Below, in pieces: positions 41,657 through 52,134 of a DNA stretch of 64,000 bases. A program made the position numbers and the translations under genes. The notes under the pieces were generated by a model. The model was not told where the DNA came from and made no database searches. It was given only the letters and a program-made list of their open reading frames with translations. How positions within the stretch are numbered: position 1 is the first letter of the stretch; every line of letters begins with the position of its first letter. The stretch comes from Egibacter rhizosphaerae (lineage in GTDB: Bacteria; Actinomycetota; Nitriliruptoria; Euzebyales; Egibacteraceae): contig NZ_CP036402.1 of assembly GCF_004322855.1 (NCBI RefSeq), forward strand, positions 930,001-994,000, read 5' to 3'.

Positions 41657-44600
41657 GTAGCCGCACCACCGGAGAGTTCGGCACCATCGTCACCGTCGGG
41701 GGGCTGTGGGGCGGGTCGCTGCTCGCGGTGCTCCGCGACGAGCCCAGCGAGCTACCCGGCACCAAACCTGAGGCCTACGACCTGCCCGCGGCGGCAGACC
41801 TGCGCACCCCCATGCGGTCGGCGTGGACGCTGCTCAAGGCCGCGTGGGTCGACTTCACAGCCCACCGTGAGCTGCGCACCAGCGAGCACGGCACCGAGCA
41901 CTACGGCTCCGATGACTTCACTCGCGACCGGTGGCTGCGCCACCTGCTCGACCAACTCGGCTACCACCAACCCGACCCGGTGCCCGGCGGGCTCGCCGTC
42001 GACGACGCCGACCCCGACGACGAGCGCGACCGCTACCCCATCACCCACCTGTGGAGCGACCGCGTCCCGCTGCACCTGCTGCCCGCTGGCGTGCCGCTCG
42101 ACCGCACCACCCCCGGAGTCGCCGGCGCCGTGCGGCAGTCGCCGCACTCCACGCTGCAGGACTACCTCAACCGCACCAGCCGCCACCTCTGGGGCATCGT
42201 CACCAACGGACTGACCCTGCGGCTGCTGCGCAACAACGCCGCGCTCACCAGGCAGGCCTACGTCGAGTTCGACCTCGCCGCGATGCTCGGCGACGAGAAC
42301 TACCCCGACTTCGCGGTCCTGTGGGCCGCGCTGCACGCCAGCCGTTTCACCGGCCCCAGCCCCGCCGACTGCTACGCCGAGCAGTGGCAGTCCTACGCCG
42401 CCCAGACCGGCGTGCGCGCCCTCGACGAGCTCCGCCGGGGCGTGGAGGAGGCCATCACCGAGCTCGGCCAGGGCGCCATCGAGCACCCCGACAACCACGC
42501 GCTGCGCCAGCGCCTCGCCGACGGCGATCTCGACAGCACCGACCTGTACCGCCAGCTGCTGTATGTCGCCTACCGCCACGTGTTCCTCTTCGCCGTCGAG
42601 GACCGCGGCCTGCTCCATCCACCCGACGCCGACCCGGACGCCGTCGCCGCCTACCGCGACTACTACTCGACCGCGGTGTGGCGCGAGAAGGCGCGCCGCC
42701 ATACCGGCGGGCGCCACCCCGACGCGTGGGAAGCCCACAAGACCGTCACTGCTGCGCTCGGCCGCTCTGCGGGCCTGTCCGCGCTCGCGCTGCCGCCGCT
42801 GCTCGGCGACCTGTGGGATCCCGCCTCCACGCCCGACCTCGACGACGCGACGATCACCAACCGTCGCTACCTCGCCGCGCTGCGCCACCTCGCCTGGGTC
42901 CGCCGCGAAGGGACCACCCACCGGGTCGACTACCGCAACATGGGCGCCGAGGAGCTCGGCGCGGTGTACGAGGCGCTGCTCGAGCTCACCCCTACCGCTT
43001 CGGCCTCCGCGCGCACGTTCACCTTTGCCCACACCCCCGGGCACGCCCGCAAGACCACCGGCAGCTACTACACCCCCACTTCGCTGATCACCCGCGTCCT
43101 CGACGACGCCCTCGACCCCGTCGTCACCCGCACTATCGACGGCCGCGCCGGCGATGAGGCCGCCGCAGCGCTCCTCGACCTCACCGTTTGCGACCCGGCG
43201 ATGGGCTCGGCGCACTTCCTCGTCGCTGCCGCCCACCGGCTGGCCAAGCACGTCGCGGCCCACCGCACCGGTAACCCCGAACCCGACCCCACGGCGTACC
43301 GCGACGCGCTCCGCGACGTCGTCAGCCGCTGCATCCACGGCGTCGACGTCAACCCCATGGCCGTCGACCTCGCCAAGATGGCCCTGTGGCTCGAATGCCA
43401 CGTGCCTGGCAAGCCGCTGACCTTCCTCGACCACCACCTCAAGGCCGGCAACGCCGTCCTCGGCGTCGGCTTCGACCCCAGTATCGTCGACTGGCACCCC
43501 GGCGCCTCCGACCCCCGCGGGATCCCCGACGCGGCCTTCAAGGTGCTGCACAGCGACGTCCGCGCCGCAGCAAACAAGCTCAAAGCCGCGAACAAGCGCC
43601 GCCGCGAAGGCCAGCTCACCCTCGATCTCGCCGGGGCCGCCAGCGGCGACCCGACCGCTGAACTCGCCGGCGACGCTTCCCGCATCGCCGCCCTGCCCGA
43701 CGACGATCCCGACGCGCTCGCCGAGAAGCAGCGCATCCACGCCACGCTCACCGAATCCGAAGCCCTGCGACGCGCAAGGCTGCGCTGCGACGCCTGGTTC
43801 GCCACTTGGACCACCCCCAAGACTTCCACCCAAGCCGCCGCCGACGACCAACCCTTCGACGTCTACTACGACACCCACCACGGCGACCTACCCGCCGCCA
43901 GCCGCCCCGGCGTCCAACGGGTCCAGGGCCAGGCGGAGCAGCACGGCTTCTTCCACTGGCACCTCGCTTTCCCCCACATCGCTCAAAACGGCGGCTTCGA
44001 CGTCTTGCTCGGCAACCCCCCGTGGGAACGCGTGAAGGTCCAACAGCGGGAGTGGTTTGCCGCCCACGGCCGCGACGACATCGCCGACGCGAAGAACGCC
44101 GCCGCACGCAACCGCATGATCAACGCTCTGCGCGCCTCCGACGATCCCGTCGACCAGACGCTCGCCGAGGAGTGGGACGCCTCCCTTCGCGCCTCCAGCG
44201 CGCACTCCGAGCTGCTCCGCCAGTCCGGCCGGTTCCCCTTGGGCGGCGTCGGCGACGTCAACCTCTACGCCGTGTTCGCTGACCACTTCCTCCACGCCCA
44301 CAATCCCGGGGGCGCTGCCGGCTTCCTCAGTCCTACCGGGCTTGCCACCGGCGCGACCTACGCGCCGTTCTTCGCCCATCTCGTGGAAGCCCGGCGACTG
44401 GCCTCCTTCTGGTCGATCTGGAACCACGACCGGCTGTTTCCCGAAGTCAACGATCGCGTCACCTTCGCCCTCGTCACCCTTGTCGGAAGCCATCATCCCG
44501 TCGACAAGATCGGCTTCACCGGCCACGTATGGCAAGCCAGCCAGATCGACGACCCCGAGCGGCGCTACAACCTCACGCCTGAGGACATCGCCGCGATCAA

Positions 44601-45762
44601 CCCCAACACCAAGACTGCGCCGCTGTTCCGCCACGCCCGCGACGCTGAGATCACTGCCACCATCCACCGCAACGCCGGCGTCCTCGTCAACGACACCGCT
44701 TCTCCCGAGGACCCCGCGCACAACCCCTGGCGTGTCGAGCTCATGTCGATGTTCCACATGGCCAACGACTCACAGCTATTCCACGATCAGGAGACAGCGG
44801 AGGCTTCCGGCGCGCAGCTGGACGGCAACCAGCTGACCTGGCCCGACGGGAACCGGGCGTTGCCGCTGTACGAGGGCAAGCTGATCTGGTTCTACGACCA
44901 CCGCGCCGGCACCTACGAAGGCCAGACCGAGAAGCAGAAGCGCGTCAACTGGATCCCCGCCGTCAGCAGTGAAGCCAAGGCCGACCCGACCTTCGCGACG
45001 CTACCCGGCTACTGGGTCGACCAAGCCCACGTCGACGAACGGCTCACAGGCCGGTGGGGCCGTGACTGGTTCATCGGGTGTCGCGCAATCGCCAGAGCGA
45101 CGGACGAGCGGACACTCATTTGCAGCGCCCTTCCTCGTTATGCCATGAGCAGCCTAGTACTGCTACTCCCTCAAACCCTTCCAAAGCATCTGGCCACTTT
45201 GCTGGCTGGTCTTAGTAGCTTGGCGTGCGATTATGTGGCTCGCAGTGCAGTAGACGCCAACATGTCCCTATTCGTAATAAAGCAGCTCCCCCTCGGCATC
45301 GACCCCTGGACGCCACTGCCATGGGGCGAACGGCTCAATCACTTCACCGCACCGCGAGTAGCTGAGCTCACCTACACCGCCTGGGACCTCCAAGCTTGGG
45401 CCACCGACATCGGCTACCCCGGTGCGCCCTTCCGCTGGCACGACTCGCGCCGGGAGCTGCTACGTGCCGAGCTAGACGCCGCGTTCTTCCACGTCTACGG
45501 CCTCGGCCGCGACGACGTCGAGTGGGTCCTCGAATCGTTCGAGTCACTCGCCGGCAAGGAACGCAAGCCACCAGAGCGAGGCGGTTACGGCGAGTTCCGC
45601 ACCAAGCGGCTCGTCCTCGAGCGCTACGACGCCATCACTGCGGCGAGCCGACGCGGATCCGAGTACATGACGCCCTTAGATCCGCCTCCGGCAGATGAAG
45701 CCATACGTCACGACGCCGGAGGAGCCGCAGGCGCTCCCCGCCTCGCTTCCGAAGGCCTCTGA
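41653..45762 (+). CDS. Large adenine-specific DNA methyltransferase (DrmMI / Eco57I-like)
   Basis: The 1,369-aa protein has [18 protein letters not shown], motif I-like [14 protein letters not shown] (D514-P-A-M-G518), [20 protein letters not shown] and the catalytic NPPW at 788-791. These are marks of N6-adenine methyltransferases of the Eco57I/type IIG kind. The C-terminal third resembles a target-recognition region ([39 protein letters not shown]). It overlaps the SNF2 gene by ATGA. It probably marks host DNA so that the helicase-nuclease partners ignore it. Bases about 45,075-45,290 have distinctly lower GC and rarer codons than the rest, hinting at a swapped specificity segment. Confidence 0.85.
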   Translation: MSSRTTGEFGTIVTVGGLWGGSLLAVLRDEPSELPGTKPEAYDLPAAADLRTPMRSAWTLLKAAWVDFTAHRELRTSEHGTEHYGSDDFTRDRWLRHLLDQLGYHQPDPVPGGLAVDDADPDDERDRYPITHLWSDRVPLHLLPAGVPLDRTTPGVAGAVRQSPHSTLQDYLNRTSRHLWGIVTNGLTLRLLRNNAALTRQAYVEFDLAAMLGDENYPDFAVLWAALHASRFTGPSPADCYAEQWQSYAAQTGVRALDELRRGVEEAITELGQGAIEHPDNHALRQRLADGDLDSTDLYRQLLYVAYRHVFLFAVEDRGLLHPPDADPDAVAAYRDYYSTAVWREKARRHTGGRHPDAWEAHKTVTAALGRSAGLSALALPPLLGDLWDPASTPDLDDATITNRRYLAALRHLAWVRREGTTHRVDYRNMGAEELGAVYEALLELTPTASASARTFTFAHTPGHARKTTGSYYTPTSLITRVLDDALDPVVTRTIDGRAGDEAAAALLDLTVCDPAMGSAHFLVAAAHRLAKHVAAHRTGNPEPDPTAYRDALRDVVSRCIHGVDVNPMAVDLAKMALWLECHVPGKPLTFLDHHLKAGNAVLGVGFDPSIVDWHPGASDPRGIPDAAFKVLHSDVRAAANKLKAANKRRREGQLTLDLAGAASGDPTAELAGDASRIAALPDDDPDALAEKQRIHATLTESEALRRARLRCDAWFATWTTPKTSTQAAADDQPFDVYYDTHHGDLPAASRPGVQRVQGQAEQHGFFHWHLAFPHIAQNGGFDVLLGNPPWERVKVQQREWFAAHGRDDIADAKNAAARNRMINALRASDDPVDQTLAEEWDASLRASSAHSELLRQSGRFPLGGVGDVNLYAVFADHFLHAHNPGGAAGFLSPTGLATGATYAPFFAHLVEARRLASFWSIWNHDRLFPEVNDRVTFALVTLVGSHHPVDKIGFTGHVWQASQIDDPERRYNLTPEDIAAINPNTKTAPLFRHARDAEITATIHRNAGVLVNDTASPEDPAHNPWRVELMSMFHMANDSQLFHDQETAEASGAQLDGNQLTWPDGNRALPLYEGKLIWFYDHRAGTYEGQTEKQKRVNWIPAVSSEAKADPTFATLPGYWVDQAHVDERLTGRWGRDWFIGCRAIARATDERTLICSALPRYAMSSLVLLLPQTLPKHLATLLAGLSSLACDYVARSAVDANMSLFVIKQLPLGIDPWTPLPWGERLNHFTAPRVAELTYTAWDLQAWATDIGYPGAPFRWHDSRRELLRAELDAAFFHVYGLGRDDVEWVLESFESLAGKERKPPERGGYGEFRTKRLVLERYDAITAASRRGSEYMTPLDPPPADEAIRHDAGGAAGAPRLASEGL

Positions 45763-45797
45763 CACCTCGGGGCGTCCGCTCCGTGCGGCGCAGCAGG

Positions 45798-46550
45798 TCA
45801 GAGGATGCGTGGGTCGAGACGCCCTTCGTGCTCGCCACGGCCCGCCAGGTGCCGCCGCAAGGTCGTACCGAACGCCCGCTCGAGGTCATCTCCCACGTCC
45901 ACGGCCACCGACTCCGGCTCGAAGGCTCGGTGGAGTTCGCGCCGGAGGAGCACGTAGTCTTCCAGGGCAACCTCGAAGTCGAACAACCCTTGACCTGGCT
46001 CCGCCCACCCTTCGGCGAAGTTGCCGAGCGTCGCACCGCGCGCGTTGCGCAACGCGACCAGGAGCTCATAGGGGTACTCGATCTGCCATCGCTCCGCGGC
46101 GTCGACCTGCATGCGGGTGACCGCCGCAGCCATCGAGACGGCAGTACGGAGCCTGAACACCCTGGTGTCTCTCACGACGTAGCTGATCGCCGCACCGACT
46201 TCGACGCCCCCGTGTTGATGCACCGCCACGTAGGCATCCCACCCTCGGTCCTCGCGTCGCCGTTCATAGGACACGAGAGCTTGTACGGTCGCTCGCTTGT
46301 GGTGTCGCGGCAGTACCGGAGCATTCGAGCAGTGTTCCTTCAGCCACTCCATCGTGGTGTTGTCAAGGGGTACGGCGGAATCCTCGGGATCAGCAGGCAC
46401 GAACAGCAATCGAAAATCGAGGCTCTCGACGTGCCGCGCCAGCCCCCCGGAGGCGAACTCGTCACCGAACTCGGTGTTCAACCGCTGGAGGTCCCGGTGC
46501 CGCGCCCACCGGGCACGCTGCGCCTCCACCTCGAGCATCGACATAGTCAT
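45798..46550 (-). CDS. 250-aa protein coupled to the second DUF4062 gene
   Basis: ATG 46550 overlaps the DUF4062 stop (ATGA), so translation is coupled. The product has MLEVEAQRARWARHRDLQRL, then LDFRLLFVPADPEDSAVPLD, ALVSYERRREDRGWDAYVAV and EYPYELLVALRNARGATLGN. It looks like a mixed alpha/beta protein with no recognised motif. The coupling to a DUF4062 protein suggests it is the effector or regulator of that pair; this is inference. It converges with the methyltransferase gene, 35 bases apart. Confidence 0.55.
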   Translation of the reverse strand: MTMSMLEVEAQRARWARHRDLQRLNTEFGDEFASGGLARHVESLDFRLLFVPADPEDSAVPLDNTTMEWLKEHCSNAPVLPRHHKRATVQALVSYERRREDRGWDAYVAVHQHGGVEVGAAISYVVRDTRVFRLRTAVSMAAAVTRMQVDAAERWQIEYPYELLVALRNARGATLGNFAEGWAEPGQGLFDFEVALEDYVLLRRELHRAFEPESVAVDVGDDLERAFGTTLRRHLAGRGEHEGRLDPRIL

Positions 46551-47655
46551 CCCTGACGCACTCTCCTCAACAAGGCCGTGAGGTCAGTCGCGATGCGTTC
46601 AGCGTCGTGCGTGAGCGCCTGCCGGTGCCGTCGAGCGGGTGAGAGCATCACCGCCGAGTCGGCCCCACCACCAGTGATCGACATCGTTGCCGCGTTCGGG
46701 CTCGCTTGCTGCTCAGCCCTGGTCCGCCACGGCAGATACCCGGAGCCCAGCATCCGTGCGGCGACGACGACGTCGGTGAGCCGGTGAACCGGATCGATCC
46801 TGTCGAGAACCGCACCGACGAAGCGGACAGCACGCAGCACGGCATCGAGCACATCCTCTTCGACGAGGGCAGGCAGGACGCCACCGTGCTCACGCGTCGC
46901 TTGGATAGCCCGTTGGCTGACCAGGACGCTGCCGCTTCGTCAACGGCGACCGAAGCCGTCGGCTGCTCGAGTCGGAGCGTGTGCCCGCGTGCGTGCGCCT
47001 GCGTGCCCTCAGCCGCGTCGAGCACGGGGTGCGCCCCGAAGAGTGCCTCCCGCTGGAGGTCGCGAGCCAGGGTCGGATCCTCAAGCTCGGCGGGACGAAC
47101 GACTTGCTGCTCGGGACCGCCGGCCACTGCCACGCTCATGACGGGCTGACCGGTGCTTCCGCGCTCCCCCGACAACAGCTCGTGCACTCGTGCGATCAGT
47201 TGGCCCTCGTCGACAGGTCCAGCCGAGGTCGCGAGCTCATGCTCGTGCAGCGCCCTGGTCACGGCCTTCTTCAGCTCGTCCGTACTCGAATACGCCCCCC
47301 GGAAGTGGCCAGCAGTCCACGCTTGCACCTCGCGCAGGAACTCCTCCTGGGCCGGGTCGCGCTCGACGTCGGACTCGACGAAGACGAGCACCGGCCTGCG
47401 CTCTCGAGCCTCGCGGTACTCCTCGTGAGTCGCAGAAAGACCAGACGCCTGCGGTGCGCCGTAGTCGCTACCCAGGAGCAGCACGACCACGTCGCTCTGA
47501 CGGGCTGCTTCGAGGCACGCCTGCTGCGGGGTTCCAGGCGTCGCCGGGAAGTCCTCGGCCCTGACGACGCGATGCCCCAGCGTCGCAACCGCATCTGCCG
47601 CAGCGTCACGGTAGGCCTCGTAGCCACCCACGACGGAACTGATAAACACGTCCAT
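46547..47655 (-). pseudogene. DUF4062 domain protein, frameshifted
   Basis: From ATG 47655 the frame reads MDVFISSVVGGYEAYRDAAA, LGHRVVRAEDFPATPG, VVVLLLGSDYGAPQ and SATHEEYREARERRPVLVF, a DUF4062 domain of about 150 residues. Around 46,895-46,935 the sensible reading changes frame: the first frame turns Ser/Arg-rich and ends at 46648, while another gives [20 protein letters not shown], then VLRAVRFVGAVLDRIDPVHR and a stop at 46547. One indel would restore a protein of about 370 aa. This could be decay, phase variation or a sequencing error. The restored stop overlaps the start of the next gene, supporting the joined reading. Confidence 0.65.
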
Positions 47656-48296
47656 GGGCGTAGCATGCCGCGACCCACGGTCTCTCCTCCAGGACCCGCC
47701 AGCACACCAGGGACCGGATTGCGGTGTGATGGAGTCCAAGGCCCTGACCAGGACTAACACTGGTCCAGACCCACGAAACCCCTGGTCACAGCGCTGTCAG
47801 ATGCCGTAGCTCATCACACGTCAATCCGGTCCCTGCAGCACACGTCGAGCGCTTCGAGCTGGTCGGGAGTGGTGGGACGGGCGGGCTCGTCAAGGTCTCG
47901 CAACGCGATGAGTCCTACCTGGTCACCGGCGACCTCAGCTTCGCCTCCGATGGCGTTGCCAGGGTTGGGGCGCGGTGCGTCTGTCACCCAACCGCAGCCC
48001 GACGGGGTTCGACCAGCCGCTCGATGAGCCGACGACTGCGCGACCGCGTGCGGCCACAGCGGCCCGACGAGACGAGAGCCGCAAACGCCCACATCGGCGA
48101 GCGACCAGCTACTGGTAACGCCGCCGGCGCTCGCCACTTGCCGAACCTTTGCCAACCATGCGCTAGCCAGCGCGGCGGGCAGACCGGTGCTCGACGGGTC
48201 CACACGGGATAAGATGCGTTCAGGAAATGTGAAGGCATCGTCCAGAAGAGGGCAGCAACGGGGCCAAACAGGCCCCGGATCTACTGGCCCGCCCTT
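47656..48296. other. Gene-free region ending in a long hairpin
   Basis: No coding frame is supported. At the right edge, CCAGAAGAGGGC (48242-48253) pairs with GCCCTTCTGG (48291-48300), enclosing GGGGCC-AAACA-GGCCCC (48260-48276). The hairpin abuts the helicase fragment. It could be a terminator or the folded end of a mobile unit. Confidence 0.5.
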
Positions 48297-48470
48297 CTGG
48301 ACCAAGTCGTTGAAATGGCCTGACTGCAGCGACGCGTCCTGGCGGTTGTCGGTGAGGTTGAGCAGCTTCGCGGGCACCTCGACCTCGCCGAGGCTGCGCA
48401 GATGCCGCAGACTCGCCAGCGGCAGCATCGTCGTCGCCGTCGACCGGCCCTCGATGCCCAGCGACCCGAG
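48297..48470 (-). pseudogene. Inverted 174-bp fragment of the giant helicase gene
   Basis: The minus strand encodes [20 protein letters not shown] and continues [20 protein letters not shown], matching the helicase protein with about three changes (T to P, F to L, F to L). It corresponds to 35094-35267 of the intact gene, in opposite orientation and 13 kb away. The match stops sharply at both ends. No start or ribosome site is present, so it is a relic of a second copy of the helicase or of a rearrangement. Confidence 0.85.
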
Positions 48471-48521
48471 GGCGTGGCCCCGGCGCTGGCGCGGCAAGCC
48501 GCTCGCCACCGACGGGCAGCT

Positions 48522-49067
48522 TCACGAGGCGCCCCAGTTCGTCCCCCACAGCGGGCGCAGCGGCGGGAGGTCGGCGAGGCCGGGGTTCGGGGGCGGGTCG
48601 CTCTCGCCGTCGTCGGCGCTCCAGCGTCGCCCGTACTGGTCGGGCAGCTCGCCCCAGCCCCAGAAGGGCATCGGCTCGGAGGGCTCGATCCCGAGGGTCT
48701 CGGTCGGGTCGATGCGGGCGTCCTCGACGGTGCAGCAGTGCTCCCAATCGTCGCCGAGGTCGAACGTGTAGGCGAGCTGCTCGCCGAGCGCCAGCCGATC
48801 GAGGGTCAGGGCACGACCGTCGTGCACCTCGCCCACCTGCGGGAGGTCGTCCCACGTCCCGGCGTCGACGACGAGGGCGCCGTCGGCGAGGTCGAAGGTG
48901 TGCAGGTGCGCGCGGTCCCAGCGACCGAAGGCGGTGTCGATCGCCGCGGCGAGGTCGGTGAAGGTGTGGGTCGGCGCCGCGGCGAAGACACGGCCGGGCC
49001 GCGGCCAGCAGTGCTCCCCGCGTCCGCCGACCAGCTCCACGCGGATGGACAACCAGGTTCGTGCCAT
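48522..49067 (-). CDS. pRiA4b ORF-3-like protein
   Basis: The 181-aa product contains FTDLAAAIDTAFGRWDRAHL, then HTFDLAD and LAYTFDLGDDWEHCCTVEDA. These match the pRiA4b ORF-3 family (plasmid- and transposon-borne, function unknown), which shows 'H.F......Y.FD.GD.WEH'. The ATG at 49067 follows GAGGAGG by five bases. The C-terminus is Pro/Trp-rich. The family often travels with mobile DNA, and here it sits between a relic helicase fragment and the TrlF-like gene. Confidence 0.7.
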   Translation of the reverse strand: MARTWLSIRVELVGGRGEHCWPRPGRVFAAAPTHTFTDLAAAIDTAFGRWDRAHLHTFDLADGALVVDAGTWDDLPQVGEVHDGRALTLDRLALGEQLAYTFDLGDDWEHCCTVEDARIDPTETLGIEPSEPMPFWGWGELPDQYGRRWSADDGESDPPPNPGLADLPPLRPLWGTNWGAS

Positions 49068-49295
49068 GAATGCCTCCTCGGGCGTCGGTGGCGCCCTTCG
49101 CGATTCCCGATCGAGCCTCGCCGGGCACGCCGCGGGCTACCCCGATCGAGGCGGCCGGGATGCCGGTGCGTTCGTCGATGATGGGCGACGGGCCGTTCGG
49201 TGCAAACCGGTGCGTTGCTCGCTCCGTGCTCCCCCTGCCCGTTTCGCCCAGCCACTAGCCTGTGGGCGCGAGCGTTCGACCCGGAAGGGGCTTGT

Positions 49296-52130
49296 ATGGC
49301 CGTGGCGAGGTGGCGGAGGGTCGATCTCCACGCGCACACGCCGTTCGATCACAGCCGCCGGTGGGGCGACGGCGCGAGGAAGGAACGCGACAAGGGGTTG
49401 GGGACCGTCGAGGGCCAAGCTCGGGCCTGGCTGGATCAGTGCGCCGACGCTGGACTGGACATCGTGGCGGTCACCGACCACCACATGATCGAGGGGTTCG
49501 ACCATGTCACGACCCATCTGCAGTCGTGGCATGCGGAGACGGGCCATTCGCTCGTGGTCCTGCCGGGAGTGGAGCTCACCGTCGACGGATGCCACTTCCT
49601 CGTGGTCGGCGACCCCGGTGAGCGGGACCGCATCTCGCAGCTGATCGGGCACGCCTTCCAGAACCGCAACCCGTTCCGCAGCGACGGGACTCCCGAACTG
49701 GCCTCGATCGGCATCCGGGACCTCGCCCTCTTCATCCAGGAGGCGGTGGACTCCGGCGGGAGCCTGCTCGGACTGCCGGCGCACATCGACAAGGGCAAGG
49801 GCCTCAGCGAAGAGCTGAGCGGTCTCCTGCGCCAGCACGCCTTCGCGCACCGGGCTTGGTCGGGATTCCAGGTGCGGGGCGAGGACTTCGACCAGAGCAA
49901 GGACCTGCTGCGCCTTTGGGCCGCGGCCGCGCTGTTCGGGCGTCCTCCCGGGGCCCTGAGCGACTCCCAAGCGCAACAGTTCGAGGCATTCGTGACGCGC
50001 AACGAGACGCGTGGCTCCTGGCCACTCGTCGACGCCAGCGACCCGACCAACCTCGACGAGCTCGGCGCGGTCCACACGTGGATGAAGATGAGCGCGACAG
50101 GCGTCGAGGGCATCCGCCAGGCGCTGCTCGACCCCGAGTCGCGGCTGCGCCGCCACCAGGACCCACCGCCACGGCCCCCGGAGACCTGGATCGAGCGCAT
50201 CGAGATCGAGGGGGTGGGGGTCGAGGGGCCGAGCGCGGTCGCGGCCGGCCTCGACGTGGAGTTGTCGCCGTCCCTGAACGCACTCATCGGTGGGCGCGGG
50301 ACCGGCAAGTCCACGATCATCGAGCTGCTGCGCTGGGCCCTGGACCGCGATCGCCTCGACGACCTCCCGCGTGAGGACAGCGAGGTCGGGCGACGCGTGA
50401 AGGGCTTTCTGGAAGACGTGGTCACCGCCGACACCCGCGTGCGGCTCGTCCTCCGCTGCGACGACCGGCCCGTGGAGGTCGTCCGCACCCGGGACGGGTG
50501 CGAGGCTCGGTGGGCGGACACCGACGACCCGTCCGCGGTCGCCGACGTGCGCGCCCTCGTCGAGCCGCGCATCCTGAGCCAACGGCAGATCAACGAGATC
50601 GCTGCGGGCGACGAGGCCATCCGACGAGAGATCGATCACGTGGTTGGGGACGAGCTCCGCGACCTCGTCGCGCGCCGTCGCGACCTGGTGCGACGGCTGG
50701 AGCAGCTTCAGGAGCAGCGACGCGACCTGACCCAGCGCCTCGCCGAGCGCACGACGGTCGAGACCGAGATCGAGCGTTTGCAGGGACAGGTCGCCGCCAT
50801 CGAGCAGGAGGCGGACAGCCCCACCCTCGCGACGTACCGGCAGTGCCAGCGCCAGGAGCGGTGGCTGACCGACTTGCGCGAGGCGATCGAGCAGGCTGGC
50901 GAGGCCGTCCCGGCGGACCCGTTGCTCAACGAGCAGTGGCCATCCGCCCCTCCCGACGGCCCCGCGACCGAGCCGTTGTCCGAGTTGGCCCAGAGAGCCG
51001 CGGAGCGCCGCGCCAGCATCGAGGAGGCACGGCGCGAGCTCGTGCAGCGCATCGACGGACTCCGAGAGCTCGTCACCGACGTACAAGAGGGGCCGTTCGC
51101 GGAGCTCAAGAACCCCTTGGAGGTGCAGTACCGCGAGGTGGTGGCCCGCCTGGAGGAGCAGGGGCTGGAACTCGGCCAGCTCGATGCGCTACACGCGAAG
51201 CTCGCCGTCCAGCGGCGCAAGGCGGAGGGCTTGCGCGAACTGCCGCAGCGCCTGGAGGAGTTGGAGGCAGAGCTCACCGAGACGTGGGAGAAGCTCCTCG
51301 CCCTCCACGTCGAGCGCGGCGAGCTGCGCCGGGCTATCGCCCAGCGGTTGCAGGACGCGGGCGCCGACATCCGCTTGCGCACTCTCCCATTCGGCGATGA
51401 GGAAGAGCCGGTGGCGCAGCGTGACCGATGGTTCGGCGGGACGGGCATGCGGGGACGTGACTGGGAGAACCTGGTGGCCTGGGTCCACCATGGCGACGGC
51501 CACGACGACGAGGGCTCAGATCCCGAAGTGCCCGCGAGGCGGTGGCGGCGTCTCGTCGAGGCGCTGCGGGCCGACGCCGCGCAGCTGCGCGCCGGCGCAA
51601 CCACGGCTGAACACGTGCGCGCGCTCAGCGACGGGGAACTGACGGGGAACGTCGAGGGGGCGCTGGCGAAGGTCGAGCCGGACCGCTTCGACGACATGGA
51701 GCGTTTCCTGCCCGAGGATCATGTCACCGCCCTGTTCCGCGACGGGTCGGGCGAGTTCCGCCCGATCCGGCAAGCCTCGCTCGGGCAGCAGAGCACCGCG
51801 GTGCTCTCGTTGCTCCTCTCGGTGGGCTCGGGGCCGTTGCTGCTCGACCAGCCCGAGGACGACCTGGACAACCGCTACATCTATGAGGTCGTGGTGGAAC
51901 TACTGCGTGACCGGAAGCAGGAGCGCCAGATCGTCGCCGCGACCCACAACGCCAACGTCCCGGTCAACGGCGATGCGGAGTGCATCGTCGCCCTGGACGG
52001 CTCGGAGACTGCGGACGGCGGCATGCAGGTGGGCACGCTCGAGCACGAGGGGATGAAGGCCGTGGTGAGCAACATCATGGAAGGCAGTGAGGCCGCGTTC
52101 CGGCTGCGGCGGCAGCGGTACGGGTACTGA
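49296..52130 (+). CDS. PHP domain-AAA ATPase (TrlF-like)
   Basis: The 944-aa protein opens with a PHP phosphoesterase domain (RVDLHAHTPFDHS with H12 and H14; VAVTDHHMIEGFDHV; LPGVELTV) giving a metal-binding His cluster. An SMC/RecF-type ATPase follows: Walker A GGRGTGKS (332-339), a coiled coil ~440-690, signature SLGQQS (828-833), Walker B LLLDQPEDDLDN (D851, E854) and ATHNANVPVNGD. This domain order is that of TrlF-family proteins, thought to act in defence or nucleic-acid processing. ATG 49296 follows GGAAGGGG. A frameshifted AlbA_2 gene starts four bases after its stop and was probably its partner. Confidence 0.85.
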   Translation: MAVARWRRVDLHAHTPFDHSRRWGDGARKERDKGLGTVEGQARAWLDQCADAGLDIVAVTDHHMIEGFDHVTTHLQSWHAETGHSLVVLPGVELTVDGCHFLVVGDPGERDRISQLIGHAFQNRNPFRSDGTPELASIGIRDLALFIQEAVDSGGSLLGLPAHIDKGKGLSEELSGLLRQHAFAHRAWSGFQVRGEDFDQSKDLLRLWAAAALFGRPPGALSDSQAQQFEAFVTRNETRGSWPLVDASDPTNLDELGAVHTWMKMSATGVEGIRQALLDPESRLRRHQDPPPRPPETWIERIEIEGVGVEGPSAVAAGLDVELSPSLNALIGGRGTGKSTIIELLRWALDRDRLDDLPREDSEVGRRVKGFLEDVVTADTRVRLVLRCDDRPVEVVRTRDGCEARWADTDDPSAVADVRALVEPRILSQRQINEIAAGDEAIRREIDHVVGDELRDLVARRRDLVRRLEQLQEQRRDLTQRLAERTTVETEIERLQGQVAAIEQEADSPTLATYRQCQRQERWLTDLREAIEQAGEAVPADPLLNEQWPSAPPDGPATEPLSELAQRAAERRASIEEARRELVQRIDGLRELVTDVQEGPFAELKNPLEVQYREVVARLEEQGLELGQLDALHAKLAVQRRKAEGLRELPQRLEELEAELTETWEKLLALHVERGELRRAIAQRLQDAGADIRLRTLPFGDEEEPVAQRDRWFGGTGMRGRDWENLVAWVHHGDGHDDEGSDPEVPARRWRRLVEALRADAAQLRAGATTAEHVRALSDGELTGNVEGALAKVEPDRFDDMERFLPEDHVTALFRDGSGEFRPIRQASLGQQSTAVLSLLLSVGSGPLLLDQPEDDLDNRYIYEVVVELLRDRKQERQIVAATHNANVPVNGDAECIVALDGSETADGGMQVGTLEHEGMKAVVSNIMEGSEAAFRLRRQRYGY

Positions 52131-52134
52131 GCGG

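Noticed and set aside
41752-43881. Long minus-strand open frame (709 codons) antisense to the methyltransferase
   Set aside because: Gly/Val-rich shadow of a gene whose sense strand has methyltransferase motifs.
49137-51086. Minus-strand open frame (649 codons) opposite the TrlF-like gene
   Set aside because: Antisense shadow; the PHP and ATPase motifs are on the plus strand.
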